DNA from: Clostridiales bacterium
GTDB taxonomy: Bacteria > Bacillota > Clostridia > TANB77 > CAG-508
Assembly: GCA_019417465.1 (NCBI GenBank)
Contig: DXVF01000003.1
Location: 1-64,000, forward strand
Length of the DNA: 64,000 nucleotides
Direction of reading: 5' to 3'
Shown here: one piece after another, positions 8,879 to 18,911 of the stretch
How the letters are laid out: every line of letters begins with the position of its first letter
How positions within the stretch are numbered: position 1 is the stretch's first letter
Translations under genes and position numbers: made by a program
The notes under the pieces: model-generated
Told to the model about the DNA's origin: nothing
The model's database searches: none
Seen by the model: the letters and a program-made list of their open reading frames with translations, nothing else

Positions 8879-9940
8879 TCAATTATTCTCTATCATTCTC
8901 ATAATTTCTTCTTTAAGTACATTAACAATTTCATCTTGTTTTACCTTTTTAATAATTTCACCTTTTTTAAATAATAAACCTTCTTTAATTCCCCCGGCAA
9001 TTCCTATATCTGCATTTCTCGCTTCACCCGGTCCATTTACGGCACATCCCATTACAGCAACAGTAATATCAGCCTCAATTTTTTGTAAAAACTCTTCTAC
9101 TTCTTTTGCCATTGGTATTAGATCTATTTGTGTTCTACCACAAGTAGGACAAGAAACTAATTTGGGCAATTTACTATATAAACCACAATCTTTCAAAATT
9201 TCTTTTGCTACCTTTATCTCTTCTACTGGATTATCTGATAAAGATACTCTCATTGTATCTCCTATTCCTTGTCTTAATAAAACACCTAAACCTATACTTG
9301 ATTTTATAGTTCCACTAAAGGCCGTTCCAGCTTCTGTAATACCTAAATGTAACGGATAATTAAAAGCTTTACTTGCTTCTTCATATGCCTCTATACATAA
9401 ATCTAGGCTTGACGCTTTTAATGAAATACATATATCATAAAAATCTAATTTCTCTAGTATTTCTACATGTCTTTTCGCACTTTCTACCATTGCTTTAGCA
9501 GTTGGCTTTCCATCTACTAATAAATCTTTTTCTAAAGATCCAGCATTTACACCTATACGGATTGGTATCTTATGCTCTTTACAAGCTTCCACTACTTTTT
9601 TTACTCTATCTTCGCTTCCTATATTTCCTGGATTAATTCTAATTTTATCTACTCCTACTTCTATTGCTTGCAAAGCTATTGTATAATCAAAGTGTATATC
9701 TGCTACTATTGGAATATGAATATTTGCTTTTATCTCTTTTATTGCTTTTGCATCATCTATATCTAAACAAGCAACTCTTATAATGTCGCATCCTACTTCT
9801 TCTAACTCTAATATTTGCTTCACTGTAGATTCTACATCTTTTGTTTTTGTATTAGTCATAGATTGAATTATGACTCTATCTTGTCCTCCTATTTGTATAT
9901 CCCTTACCATTATTTTTCGAGTTTCTGTTCTTTTATTCAT
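8879..9940 (-). CDS. ispG: 4-hydroxy-3-methylbut-2-en-1-yl diphosphate synthase
   Basis: 353 residues from the ATG at 9940, with AAGGAG 9-10 nt upstream. IspG converts MEcPP to HMBPP with an [4Fe-4S] cluster. The TIM-barrel N-terminal part ([16 protein letters not shown]) and the C-terminal cluster domain with CPTCGR and [12 protein letters not shown] are present. This is the short bacterial form without the extra domain of plants. It is upstream of ispH. A TATAAT lies on the minus strand at 9999-10004, but the -35 is poor. Confidence 0.95.
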   Translation of the reverse strand: MNKRTETRKIMVRDIQIGGQDRVIIQSMTNTKTKDVESTVKQILELEEVGCDIIRVACLDIDDAKAIKEIKANIHIPIVADIHFDYTIALQAIEVGVDKIRINPGNIGSEDRVKKVVEACKEHKIPIRIGVNAGSLEKDLLVDGKPTAKAMVESAKRHVEILEKLDFYDICISLKASSLDLCIEAYEEASKAFNYPLHLGITEAGTAFSGTIKSSIGLGVLLRQGIGDTMRVSLSDNPVEEIKVAKEILKDCGLYSKLPKLVSCPTCGRTQIDLIPMAKEVEEFLQKIEADITVAVMGCAVNGPGEARNADIGIAGGIKEGLLFKKGEIIKKVKQDEIVNVLKEEIMRMIENN

Positions 9941-10130
9941 ATTAAGCAACTCTCCTTTTTTCGTTTAATGTATATATTAAAATACATAATTAGATTATAT
10001 TATACATTTTTCACAAAAGCAATATGCAAAAACTATTAAATAGAGTAAAAGTTACCGGATAATGGTTCAACATTGTAGAGTAGTCTTAAAGCCATTAGAT
10101 GTAAATGTTTTCATAAATACATAAAAATAA

Positions 10131-10160
10131 GACTATTAACTAAAGAATTAGTTAATAGCC
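10131..10160 (-). terminator. Terminator after DUF1292 gene
   Basis: A 12-13 bp stem (GGCTATTAACTAA with its complement) with a 4-nt loop, followed by TTATTTTT on the minus strand, 10 nt after the DUF1292 stop. It ends the ireB-ruvX-DUF1292 unit before ispG. The remaining 200 bases up to ispG contain no gene. Confidence 0.75.
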
Positions 10161-10169
10161 TTCTCTTTT

Positions 10170-10484
10170 TTATTCATCAATAAAATTAAATTCATCTTTA
10201 AATTTTTCTTTAAACATTTCAAATACTTTATTTAATATTTCTTCATCTTCAACACTTACATAAGATTCTTCCTCATCATCTTCTGTGTCTTCTAATTTTA
10301 AAATAACAACCTCTCCTGCGTCTTCTCCCTCATCTTCTGTTGGTAATAATACAACATAATCTTCTCCATCATATTGAATTAAATCTAAAAATTCAAATTC
10401 AACCTCATTTCCATCTTCATCATTTAGAACTACTATGTTATCTATTTCCTCTGCATCTGGAATATTATTTACATCATCATTCAT
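10170..10484 (-). CDS. DUF1292 (YrzB-like) small acidic protein
   Basis: 104 residues, strongly acidic. The domain core is IVVLNDEDGNEVEFEFLD followed by YDGEDYVVLLP, the usual start of DUF1292 proteins. Its molecular role is not known. In Firmicutes it usually follows ireB (yrzL) and ruvX (yrrK), and that order is kept here, with 150 nt and a hairpin before it. Family assignment rests on the motif and the neighbours. Confidence 0.85.
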   Translation of the reverse strand: MNDDVNNIPDAEEIDNIVVLNDEDGNEVEFEFLDLIQYDGEDYVVLLPTEDEGEDAGEVVILKLEDTEDDEEESYVSVEDEEILNKVFEMFKEKFKDEFNFIDE

Positions 10485-10606
10485 GTTTAAATTCTCCTTT
10501 CAATTTTTTATATTTTAATTGTATTTCTACAACAATAATAACTAATAAATATTATTTACATTTTTTATTTATGATATACTTTAATATACTTTTTTTGAAA
10601 AGTCTA

Positions 10607-10641
10607 CTTAAATAGGAATATACTTCATTTCCCTATTTAAG
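10607..10641 (-). terminator. Hairpin overlapping the ruvX stop
   Basis: CTTAAATAGG pairs with CCTATTTAAG around a 15-nt loop; the stem includes the end of ruvX. The T-run is interrupted, so it may only partly reduce transcription into DUF1292. Confidence 0.45.
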
Positions 10642-11065
10642 ATGTAATTTTTTTCATATATGTTTCTAATATATATACTGCTGATATTGTATCTACAATA
10701 TCTTTCTTTTTATGTTTATTTATATTTAAATAATTCATAGTCTTATGTGCAGCAACTGTAGTAAGTCTTTCATCAATTTTCTCTATTTTTATTTTGTTAA
10801 ATTTACATTGCAATTTGTGAATAAACTTTTCTGTAACTTCTACCCTTTCTGCTTTTGTTCCATTCATATTTATTGGTAATCCAACAACTATTGTATCTAC
10901 TTCATATTGATCTAGCAATTCTTCTAATCTTTTTAAAACAATTTTATCATTTCCATTATGATGTATTGTTTCTAACCCTTGAACTGTTATACCAAGAGCA
11001 TCTGTAATTGATATACCAACTCTAGAATCACCATAATCAATTCCTAACTTTCTCATATTAGTCAT
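10637..11065 (-). CDS. ruvX: Putative pre-16S rRNA nuclease / Holliday junction resolvase YqgF
   Basis: 142 residues with the RNase H-like fold of YqgF: first acidic motif [11 protein letters not shown], then VGLPINMNG, the DERLTT motif and the last Asp in [14 protein letters not shown]. YqgF trims the 5' end of 16S rRNA and is essential in several bacteria; the resolvase name is historical. It overlaps ireB by 8 nt. ATG at 11065 overlaps the ireB end; a second ATG at 11056 is an equally reasonable start. Confidence 0.92.
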   Translation of the reverse strand: MTNMRKLGIDYGDSRVGISITDALGITVQGLETIHHNGNDKIVLKRLEELLDQYEVDTIVVGLPINMNGTKAERVEVTEKFIHKLQCKFNKIKIEKIDERLTTVAAHKTMNYLNINKHKKKDIVDTISAVYILETYMKKITS

Positions 11066-11312
11066 CCAATCCTATATAACTTTTTACCATTTTTTCTAAT
11101 AATTCATCTCTTTCGATTTGTCTTATTAAATTTCTAGCATTATTATGACTAGTGATATATGTTGGGTCACCTGATAATATATATCCAACAATTTGATTTA
11201 TTGGATTATATCCCTTTTCTACAAGTGCTTGATGTACTTCTTTTAGTATCTCTCTAGCCTTAATATTTTTATCTTTTTCGACTGTAAAACTCATTGTTTC
11301 ATCCATAGCCAT
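11058..11312 (-). CDS. ireB: IreB family regulatory phosphoprotein
   Basis: 84 residues, the family length. The conserved block [17 protein letters not shown] followed by [10 protein letters not shown] identifies IreB (DUF965), a substrate of the PASTA Ser/Thr kinase that influences cell-wall stress responses in enterococci. It opens the ireB-ruvX-DUF1292 unit. The N-terminal Thr residues (DETMSFT) correspond to the region phosphorylated in the family. Confidence 0.93.
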   Translation of the reverse strand: MAMDETMSFTVEKDKNIKAREILKEVHQALVEKGYNPINQIVGYILSGDPTYITSHNNARNLIRQIERDELLEKMVKSYIGLDD

Positions 11313-11325
11313 AATAAAATACCTC

Positions 11326-12427
11326 CTATAAACAATTTATATTATTTTCTGTAGATTCAGCATTATCTAGATATTCTTCTAGTTTTGCTGTCACACCTTC
11401 TAAAGCTGTACCTTTGTAATATGTTGTTATCGCAATATTAATTTTAGGTCTAACAACTATATGTTTTTTTCCTCTATAATCTTCTTCTGGTTCTATTTGC
11501 AAACTTTCAATTTCCTTTTTCATATCTTTCATAAAGTTTACTACACCCCCGAGTATCTATTCCAGAAAAAACTATTGCAAATTTTGGCCCCATATATCTT
11601 ACAAAGAAATATTCTTCTGCTAAGTTATCTTTTAATAGTTCACTTACTTCTGTAATAACTGTATTACCAGTCTTTCTACTTATAATTTCATTAATCTTTT
11701 GTAAATTAACTATCTTGAAAAGGCATACTGTTGATGTTGGATATTTATCTATTACATTTCTTGCTTCACCATAAAGATATTCTACAGATTTAAGTCCTGA
11801 AAATTTATCTTCTCTTACGATATTTTCTATTATTTTTTGGTTTTCTACAGTTCTTAATACTGAAACAATATTATTTTTTACTACTTCCAAAATAGTTGTA
11901 TCTATATTATCAAATTCATGTGGTCTACTTCCTTCTATTATCCAATAACCTATATATATATTATCTACATATAATGGGAAAAACATAGCAGATTTTGCTC
12001 GTCCAAATTCCATTCTTTGATATGGTAATTTTTCGCCTTCTCTATCTATTGTTATATATTTTGGGGTAGCAGTTTGTATACTATCTCTAAAAACTGGTTC
12101 ATTTTGAAGTGTTCTTAAAGTATCCCAATGTTTCTCTTCAACATTAGATGCTTTTACTTTATATTCTGCTCCATTATAAATAACTATCGTAGAATATTTT
12201 ATATCATATCTTTCTATTAATATTTCATTAATTTTTTTTATTTTTTGATCTACTGTACTTGCTTCACTTACAGTATCCATAAAATCTTGCAATACATTTA
12301 GACTTGTTATTTTCTGATTTGTATTGTTAAATTGTTCTAATTTTTTGTGTATGGATACATTGTATAAGATTAACCCTACTATTGTAAAAACTAACAATAG
12401 TATTATGATTATAACTGCTACTGACAA
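11326..12427 (-). CDS. Membrane-anchored GAF protein with degenerate GGDEF domain (one CGG +1 site)
   Basis: 366 residues when one extra base is skipped. One N-terminal membrane helix (residues about 3-25), a short coiled region, a GAF-like domain (about 45-190) and a GGDEF-like domain (about 210-366) whose signature is GPKF, so cyclase activity is not expected. The frame breaks at 11549-11551: ...GID-ACT-C-GGG-GGT-GTA... Skipping C at 11551 joins FSGIDT to [10 protein letters not shown] and restores the last 67 residues of the GGDEF fold. It lies between ireB and the MinD-like gene. Role unknown, perhaps a signal sensor for that operon. Confidence 0.75.
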
Positions 12428-12450
12428 GGTAATCCCCTCTCTATTCTATT

Positions 12451-15111
12451 TTAATATTTTTTCTTCATTTTGTTTAAAGTACTGCTTGTACTGGTTGAAA
12501 AATTACTATTATAATTATTGTATTTTTTTTCTTTCGATGGCTTATTATTAATTAGTGGAAATACCATATTTCCTAATTTATTAAGACTTTGTATCATATT
12601 TTTTGAATAACCTCTTAATGAAATTTTACAATCTACCAATCCATCTAAATATTTGCTATATGCTTGCACATCAAAAGGAATAGTTGTATATTTTATATTA
12701 TTTTTATCAAACAATTCTGTCATAAAAGACATACTAGGATCGTTATATGAACTCATCCCACCAATTAGTAATTTATCACTCATATTGTTTATTCTCATAT
12801 GTTTATTAATTACTATTCTTAATTTATTTTGTTCTAATATATCTTTTGCTTTTAATTCTCTTAAGAAAGCAGTTAACGGCTGAATAGTTAATACATCCAT
12901 ACTTTGTACTAAATATATTTCTTGAACTGCATTAAAATATTGCTCTTCTGTTTCAAAATCACAGTCTAATAATATTAGAGAATAATTATTTAATAAAGTT
13001 TCTAAAATATTTTCATAATCTTTTAATCCTTCTATTTCATCTGGTAATGATGTATAAACAGTTAAATTTTTATTTACTGGTATTCCTTCTGCTATTCCTC
13101 TTCTTAAATTTTCAATACAGTTATATGCTATATTTCTTAATTCTTCTCTATTATCTGTATATATATAATATGCATTTCTATTTTGTGTAAGATCTAATAT
13201 TGCTGTTTTAATTCCCTTTTCTGAAAACATTTGAGCCAAATTGTTTACTAAAAACGAAGTTCCATTTTTTGATGTTCCTATAAATGATACAATTTTTTGA
13301 TCACTACTTATTAAATTATCTATATTAAAATTAACTGAAGAATTAAATTTATTAACACTTTCTATTTCTTTTGAATTACTACTAATAGGTTCCATTCTTC
13401 TAAAATTTGGATTACTAATTGGCTCACTATAATTATTGTTTTTTTCTTCATAATCATCAAATTCTGATGATTCTATATCATCTTCGTCTTCATCACCATC
13501 TTCATAATCAGTAAACCCTGGCAATTCTATATCATCTTCGTCATCATCTTCATAATCATCAAATTCTGGTGATTCTATATCATCTTCATCTTCGTCTTCA
13601 TAATCATCAAATCCTGGTAATTCTATATCGTCTTCGTCTTCATCTTCATAATCATCAAATTCTGGTGATTCTATATCATCTTCATCTTCGTCTTCATAAT
13701 CATCAAATCCTGGTAATTCTATATCGTCTTCGTCACCATCTTCATAATTATCAACCTCTGACAATTCTATATCATCTTCGTCTTCGTCATAATCGTTAAA
13801 TCCTGGTAATGTTGTAAATTCATCATCTTCGTCAAGAAATGATTGTTTTTTTTCTTTAAGTTCTTCTTTTTCTAGCTCTTCTGTAATGTTTTTATTTTTA
13901 GGAGGTCTTCCTCTTTTTCTCTTTACTGGCTCTTCTACATTTGCTCCTGTATTTATAATATCTTCTTTCTTGTTTTTAGGAGGTCTTCCTCTCTTTCTTT
14001 TTACTGGTTCTTCTATAATATCTTCTACATTTGGAAGATCTTCTTTCTTATTTTTAGGAGGTCTTCCTCTTCTCCTAGGTTCTTCAGAATTATTTATCTG
14101 ATTTATTAAAGGCGTCTTTTCTTCTATTTCACTGTCTACATTTTGCTTTGCTTTCCTTATTTCTTGTTTTCTAGATACTTCTTTTTTATTTTGCATTTTT
14201 TGCCTTCTTAGAATTTCTTGTTTCTTTAACATCTCTTGTTTATCAAAATCTTCTCTTTTATGGTCTACTATCTTTTTTACCTTACTCGTATCTACTGAAG
14301 TTGGAATTATTACTGGTTTACTTAATTTTTGCTTGTTTAATTCTTTTTCAATAAATTCAATTTTCTGGCTGTTTTCATTTTTTACTTTAAACTTTTTTGA
14401 ATTATAGTTTTTAGGATTCAATCCCATTACTTGTCTATATTTTGGAGATCCACTTTCTAAAACAGAAATTACATTCTTTGGTAAAAATGTAATTATTAAT
14501 TTTAGTTGTTCGTCTGTATACTGTACAGCTATACTGTCAAAACTTTCAATGTATTTTTCCTCATTTTTTCCAAGTCTCCTATAATGTGCTAATATATTTT
14601 GTATTTCTACTTCACTTACATCATTCTCATTTTCTGGTTTATATTCTACATCATCAGAATCAATTTTATAATATACCTTTGCTTCTTTTTTACTTCTAGG
14701 CTTATTTAATAGTTCACAAACTTTTTCTACACTTCTATCTTGTCCTACTAATGTATCATATACACCAATACCGAATAGTTTAACTAATAATGGTTCTGGT
14801 CTTGTACGTCTATCTGTACTAATTAAAATAATTGGTATACTTGATCCTTCTTGATTAAATGCCTCATCACTTATTTTATCTAATTTATCAAATATAAATT
14901 TATCAATTGCTTCATAATTATTATTTGAAAAAGGTTCTAAGTCCTCACTAATAATTATTCTGTCATATGATTTATCTTTTTGTAACTCTTTTAATATTGC
15001 GTTAAAATAATATACGTTTTTACTTGATATTATCTCCTTATAATCTCTCTGATATCTTTTTATTATTGACTCAGAAATCTTTTCATTATTTACCGCAAAT
15101 AAAACCTTCAT
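12451..15111 (-). CDS. MinD/CpaE-like ATPase with AT-hooks and acidic repeats
   Basis: 886 residues. N-terminal part (1-140) resembles a receiver-like domain as in CpaE. A Lys/Gln-rich linker leads to three AT-hook motifs (RRRGRPPKNKK, then KRKRGRPPKNK twice, about residues 340-410). Next come about seven acidic repeats of 16-20 residues built on DEDDIELPGFDDYE (about 430-550). The C-terminal 280 residues look like a ParA/MinD ATPase (KIVSFIGTSKNGTSFLVNNLA) but the Walker A lacks the usual KGGxGKT; LILLDCDF fits Walker B. GGAGGGG of the upstream gene's end serves as ribosome site. Possibly a pilus/secretion positioning factor that also touches DNA; this is inference. Confidence 0.7.
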   Translation of the reverse strand: MKVLFAVNNEKISESIIKRYQRDYKEIISSKNVYYFNAILKELQKDKSYDRIIISEDLEPFSNNNYEAIDKFIFDKLDKISDEAFNQEGSSIPIILISTDRRTRPEPLLVKLFGIGVYDTLVGQDRSVEKVCELLNKPRSKKEAKVYYKIDSDDVEYKPENENDVSEVEIQNILAHYRRLGKNEEKYIESFDSIAVQYTDEQLKLIITFLPKNVISVLESGSPKYRQVMGLNPKNYNSKKFKVKNENSQKIEFIEKELNKQKLSKPVIIPTSVDTSKVKKIVDHKREDFDKQEMLKKQEILRRQKMQNKKEVSRKQEIRKAKQNVDSEIEEKTPLINQINNSEEPRRRGRPPKNKKEDLPNVEDIIEEPVKRKRGRPPKNKKEDIINTGANVEEPVKRKRGRPPKNKNITEELEKEELKEKKQSFLDEDDEFTTLPGFNDYDEDEDDIELSEVDNYEDGDEDDIELPGFDDYEDEDEDDIESPEFDDYEDEDEDDIELPGFDDYEDEDEDDIESPEFDDYEDDDEDDIELPGFTDYEDGDEDEDDIESSEFDDYEEKNNNYSEPISNPNFRRMEPISSNSKEIESVNKFNSSVNFNIDNLISSDQKIVSFIGTSKNGTSFLVNNLAQMFSEKGIKTAILDLTQNRNAYYIYTDNREELRNIAYNCIENLRRGIAEGIPVNKNLTVYTSLPDEIEGLKDYENILETLLNNYSLILLDCDFETEEQYFNAVQEIYLVQSMDVLTIQPLTAFLRELKAKDILEQNKLRIVINKHMRINNMSDKLLIGGMSSYNDPSMSFMTELFDKNNIKYTTIPFDVQAYSKYLDGLVDCKISLRGYSKNMIQSLNKLGNMVFPLINNKPSKEKKYNNYNSNFSTSTSSTLNKMKKKY
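13480..13800. repeat. Tandem coding repeats for acidic segments
   Basis: Roughly 54-60 bp units, near identical, encode DIELPGFDDYEDEDED or DIESPEFDDYEDEDED in alternation. They lie within the MinD-like gene. Alternation of the two types suggests expansion by a double unit. The regularity makes length variation between strains likely. Confidence 0.75.
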
Positions 15112-15115
15112 TTGT

Positions 15116-15532
15116 TTAACCCCTCCAACCTTTAACTACTATTGCAAAAATTAGTGGCAATACTTGACATATTACAAATACTGTTATAATTGCAATCATA
15201 ATATTAAAACCTTTATCTCTTACATCTAATTTTCTTATACCTAAAACATATTGATATATAGCTGCAATAGCTATTCCTACAAAACATAATGGTATACTAT
15301 ATATTCTTATCCTGTTTAATATATATGCCGCTAATCCATATGTATCTGATCCATATGCTACTTTATAATCTTCTATTGTTTGCATTTCTTTTTCTTTTAA
15401 TTCAATTAATTCTCCTGTAGTACTTTCACTTTGCAATACATTATTTGTAGATGTATCATTTGCAGTTACTACTGTACAACATATAATAAAAATAAAAAAT
15501 ACAGTAAGCAAACAAGTTACTACCTTCTTCAT
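15116..15532 (-). CDS. Small secreted/membrane protein with two C-terminal helices
   Basis: 138 residues: a signal peptide or N-terminal helix (1-24), a polar stretch of about 55 residues, then two membrane helices (about 80-100 and 108-132) with a short basic loop (GIRKLDVRDKG). The size and layout recall VirB2/TrbC-type pilin-like proteins, but no family motif is certain. Its stop is 4 nt from the MinD-like gene start, so they are one operon; a CpaE-like ATPase and a pilin-like protein would fit a secretion or pilus apparatus. Confidence 0.6.
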   Translation of the reverse strand: MKKVVTCLLTVFFIFIICCTVVTANDTSTNNVLQSESTTGELIELKEKEMQTIEDYKVAYGSDTYGLAAYILNRIRIYSIPLCFVGIAIAAIYQYVLGIRKLDVRDKGFNIMIAIITVFVICQVLPLIFAIVVKGWRG

Positions 15533-15746
15533 ATATTAGACTCCTTTCTACTGTTTATATATTACATATATTAATTATATCTTCACTTACAATATCATAC
15601 AATACAATGAATAAAATAGCAACAAAATAATAAGAATTTTTTGAAAATTTTAGTAAATTATTCCATAACTTTTACTTTTATATTTTTATCTTTATACATA
15701 TTTTATTTTTTATTCAAATTTAAATAAATTATTTAATTTTTTAAAC

Positions 15747-15780
15747 AAAAAATACCTACTAGTCATTAGTAGATATTTCT
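15747..15780 (-). terminator. Terminator of sigK
   Basis: ATATCTACTA pairs with TAGTAGGTAT, overlapping the last sigK codons, and is followed by TTTTTTG on the minus strand. The rest of the gap 15533-15746 is very AT-rich and I see no gene in it. Confidence 0.7.
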
Positions 15781-16475
15781 TCTGCAAATTCTTTAGATAA
15801 TTTTCCGATCGCTTTTGTTTCAATTCTTGATACATAAGAACGAGAAATTCCCATCATTTCAGCTATTTGGTTTTGCGTCTTTGGTTTATCCCCATTTAGT
15901 CCAAATCTAAGCTCTAATATTAATTTTTCTCTATCTTTTAAAACTTCTTTCATCTTTGTATACATTTTCTTTAATTTTATTTTTAAATCAACTTCGTCCT
16001 CTATATTTTTATCATTATTCTCTAAAACTTCTTGTAATGTTACAGTATTGTCATCTTTATCTTTACCTATTGGTTCATCTAGGAAAACTTCTGCTCCTAA
16101 TTTTTTTATACTTCTTAGATGCATTAATACCTCATTATCAATGCACCTAGATACATATGTCGCTAAACGTACACCTTTTGAATTATCAAAACTGTTAATT
16201 CCTTTAATTAATCCTATAGTTCCTATTGATATTAAATCATCTAATTCGACATTTGATGTACTATACTTTTTGCACACATGTGCAACTAATCTTAAGTTTC
16301 TCTCTATTAATATATTACGAGCCTCTTCATCTCCTGCTTTAAATCTTTCTAAATAAATCTTTTCTTCTTCAGAATCTAATGGTTCTGGGAATAAACTATT
16401 ATTCGAAATATATCCTACAAGAAAAATTGTAGTTTTTAAAAATGTTAATAAACCTGAAATTGACAGTACAAACAT
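15759..16475 (-). CDS. sigK: RNA polymerase sporulation sigma factor SigK
   Basis: 238 residues. SigK directs late mother-cell transcription during sporulation. The hydrophobic N-terminus (FVLSISGLLTFLKTTIFLVG) matches the membrane pro-sequence of pro-SigK; then region 2 (RNLRLVAHVCKKY, DDLISIGTIGLIKGINSFD) and region 4 (ELRFGL, QNQIAEMMGISRSYVSRIE). The gene is uninterrupted, so there is no skin element in it. It is transcribed alone, divergent from the DUF368 gene. It shows that the organism is a potential spore former. Confidence 0.93.
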   Translation of the reverse strand: MFVLSISGLLTFLKTTIFLVGYISNNSLFPEPLDSEEEKIYLERFKAGDEEARNILIERNLRLVAHVCKKYSTSNVELDDLISIGTIGLIKGINSFDNSKGVRLATYVSRCIDNEVLMHLRSIKKLGAEVFLDEPIGKDKDDNTVTLQEVLENNDKNIEDEVDLKIKLKKMYTKMKEVLKDREKLILELRFGLNGDKPKTQNQIAEMMGISRSYVSRIETKAIGKLSKEFAEEISTND

Positions 16476-16607
16476 AAACGTACCTCCACTTTTTTGCTAT
16501 ACAATTAAATATATGTTTTTTACTTTTTAAAAGTGCATGGCTTATTAATTTATTTTTTATTATTGCATATTATATATATAAAGCATGATAATATGGAGGT
16601 AATTTTT

Positions 16608-17415
16608 ATGAAATTTTTTATTAGTTGTTTAAAAGGTGTAGCTTTGGGTGCTGGTGCAATCTTACCAGGAATTAGTAGTGGTGTCTTATGTGTCATTTTT
16701 GGATTTTATGAAAAATTAATAAATAGCATACTTGGAATTTTTAAAGATTTTAGAAATTCTATTAAATTTTTACTTCCAATTTGTATAGGAGGATTCGTAC
16801 GGTATATTACTTTTTGGAAATGCCTTAAAATATTTATTTTTTACTTATCCTTCACAAACAAATTTTGCTTTTATGGGATTAATACTTGGTAGTGTTCCTA
16901 TTTTATTTAAAGATAGTTGTAAAAATAATACTTTTAAATTGCATTATTTGATATATACTATAGCTTCTTTTTTACTTACTTTATTTTTGATAAATTTAGA
17001 AAAAGGATTTCAATTTCAAGACATAATTACAAATACCTTCTCTTTTTCTTATCTTATTTTATGTGGATTTATAATGTCAACAGGAATAGTAGTTCCAGGT
17101 GTTAGCAGTACAGTTATATTAATGTGTTTAGGCGTTTATTCAAACTATTTAAATGCTGTAGCTTGTCTAAATTTTGAAATTCTTATTCCCATGGGAATTG
17201 GTTTAGTATTAGGCGGACTTATTTGGATAATTGTAATAAAATGGCTTCTTTCAAAATATTATACACAAACATTTTTCACTATAATTGGTTTTGTTATTAG
17301 TTCTACACTAATCTTATATCCAGGATTTAGTTTTGAATTATCTAGTATTATATCTATAGTTTTGTTTATAGTTTGTTTTGGTGTTTCTTTTAATTTAGAG
17401 AAAATATCAAAGTAA
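16608..17415 (+). CDS. DUF368 polyprenyl-phosphate transporter family protein (one CGG +1 site)
   Basis: 268 residues after one +1 step. A membrane protein with about eight helices; GAGAILPGISSG near the N-terminus and STGIVVPGVSST in the second half are the two DUF368 signature repeats. DUF368 proteins (PopT) recycle undecaprenyl phosphate across the membrane. GGAGGT lies 7 nt before the ATG. The frame breaks at 16800-16802: TTC-GTA-C-GGT-ATA. Skipping C at 16800 continues GGFV into GILLFGNALKY. Without it the protein stops after about 95 residues. Downstream is a terminator. Confidence 0.82.
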
Positions 17416-17446
17416 ATGATAACTTTTCTCTATTATCATTTTTTTA
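17416..17446 (+). terminator. Terminator after DUF368 gene
   Basis: ATGATAA and TTATCAT pair around a 10-nt loop, followed by a run of T, directly at the stop codon. Confidence 0.75.
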
Positions 17447-17467
17447 TAAAATATAAATCTATATTAC

Positions 17468-17512
17468 AAAAGGATTGAACTCTTACTTTTTTATAATAAG
17501 AGACAATCCTTT
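17468..17512 (-). terminator. Inverted repeat downstream of the U32 gene
   Basis: AAAGGATTG-CTCTTA and TAAGAG-CAATCCTTT form a long, slightly imperfect stem between the convergent DUF368 and U32 genes. It probably ends minus-strand transcripts; the T-run is short. Confidence 0.5.
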
Positions 17513-17653
17513 AAATATTTATTAATCTTTATTTATATTTTTCAAATTTTCATTTAGCCAATCAAGTTCTTGGTGTATTGTTTTAGGTATGGTAACTACT
17601 ATTGGTGTAACTGTTTTAATAATAAATATTGCTATTATTAGTACACTATCTTA

Positions 17654-18886
17654 TTATTTTTTTCTTTTCCTTAAAATCCAACCTGGCTCTACATCTATTG
17701 GTAGCTTCATTCTAACAGTCTGTCCAAGCTTTCCTGGATTTACGAATTCTATTCTTTCGCCTGTATCACTATCCCATAATCTATTTATTCTAAAATCTAT
17801 TGTGTTTATTTCATTTGGAATAATAATTTCTAAATAATCTCCTACTTGCAATCTATTTTTTATTTCTATCAATGACTTCTCTTTATCAAATTCTAATACT
17901 TTTCCACCAAACTCATAATTTGCATTATATTGTTTTCCTTCATATTCTTGGAAGTCTTTATTATTTCTATCATTAAAATAAAATGTTGTTAATCCTCTTG
18001 TTTTTGTTTTTTCTAATTCTTTTAAATATTTAGTATAATCATAACCTTGTGGATTTTGAATATAGTCATCAATTGCTTTTCTATAGGTATTTATTACAAC
18101 GGCTAAATAATACTCTGTTTTTAGTCTTCCTTCTATCTTTAAACTATCTACTCCCATATCTATAATCTCTGGAATTTCTTTTATTAAACACATATCTTTT
18201 GATGAAAATATATATGTTCCTTTATCGTCATCTTCTACAGGCATTAGGTTGCCTGGGTTATTTTTTTCTTCTACATATAGATTATATGCCCATCTACAAC
18301 TTTGTGCACAATCTCCTAAATTTGCACTTCTACCTGCTAAAAAGTCACTTAAAAAGCATCTTCCAGAATATCCAAAGCAAATTGCCCCATGAACAAATAT
18401 TTCTGTTTCTAAGCCAATAGGGGTATTATTAATAATATCTTTTATTTGTTTTTTATTTAATTCTCTACCTAATATAACTCTTTTTGCTCCATTTTTATAC
18501 CAAAAATTTGCAGAATGATAGCTAACAGTATTAGCTTGTGTACTAATATGTATAGGAATACTTGGAGCTACTTCTTTAATCAATTCTACTATTCCTCCAT
18601 CTGCTACAATTATTCCATCAACATTTAGTTTTTCTAACATTTTCGCTTGTTTTTTTATTTCTTCATAATTTTCATCCCAAGCATAAATATTTATTGCTGT
18701 ATACACTTTTTTTCCAATTTCATGTGCATATTCTATTGTTTTTGCTAAATCTTCATCTGTCATCTCTGCTCTAGTTCTTAATGATAATGATGATGTTCCT
18801 GCATATACTGCATCAGCCCCATATAAAAAAGCTGTTTTTGCTTTTTGAAAAGAACCTGCTGGTGCTAATAGTTCTGGTTTTTTCAT
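17654..18886 (-). CDS. trhP: Peptidase U32 family tRNA hydroxylase (TrhP)
   Basis: 410 residues. The start KPELLAPAGSFQKAKTAFLYGADAVYAG and the Cys-rich core (ICFGYSGRCFLSDFLAGRSANLGDCAQSCRW) are classic for the U32 family, now known as prephenate-dependent tRNA U34 hydroxylase, the first step to mo5U34/cmo5U34 in tRNAs that read four-fold codon boxes. The Cys residues in the core should hold an iron-sulfur cluster. The next enzyme of the mo5U pathway, a TrmR-like methyltransferase, lies 2.3 kb away. 25 nt downstream of the flavodiiron gene, same strand, so likely co-transcribed. Confidence 0.88.
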   Translation of the reverse strand: MKKPELLAPAGSFQKAKTAFLYGADAVYAGTSSLSLRTRAEMTDEDLAKTIEYAHEIGKKVYTAINIYAWDENYEEIKKQAKMLEKLNVDGIIVADGGIVELIKEVAPSIPIHISTQANTVSYHSANFWYKNGAKRVILGRELNKKQIKDIINNTPIGLETEIFVHGAICFGYSGRCFLSDFLAGRSANLGDCAQSCRWAYNLYVEEKNNPGNLMPVEDDDKGTYIFSSKDMCLIKEIPEIIDMGVDSLKIEGRLKTEYYLAVVINTYRKAIDDYIQNPQGYDYTKYLKELEKTKTRGLTTFYFNDRNNKDFQEYEGKQYNANYEFGGKVLEFDKEKSLIEIKNRLQVGDYLEIIIPNEINTIDFRINRLWDSDTGERIEFVNPGKLGQTVRMKLPIDVEPGWILRKRKK

Positions 18887-18911
18887 ATTTTCCCATCCTT
18901 TAATATAATTT

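Noticed and set aside
13480..13800. Regular repeats as a CRISPR array
   Set aside because: Units are contiguous, in frame and encode acidic protein repeats; there are no spacers.
17522..17653. Open frame continuing in the same frame after the U32 stop (hydrophobic, about 40 codons)
   Set aside because: It follows two consecutive TAA codons and has no ATG, GTG or TTG near its start and no ribosome site.
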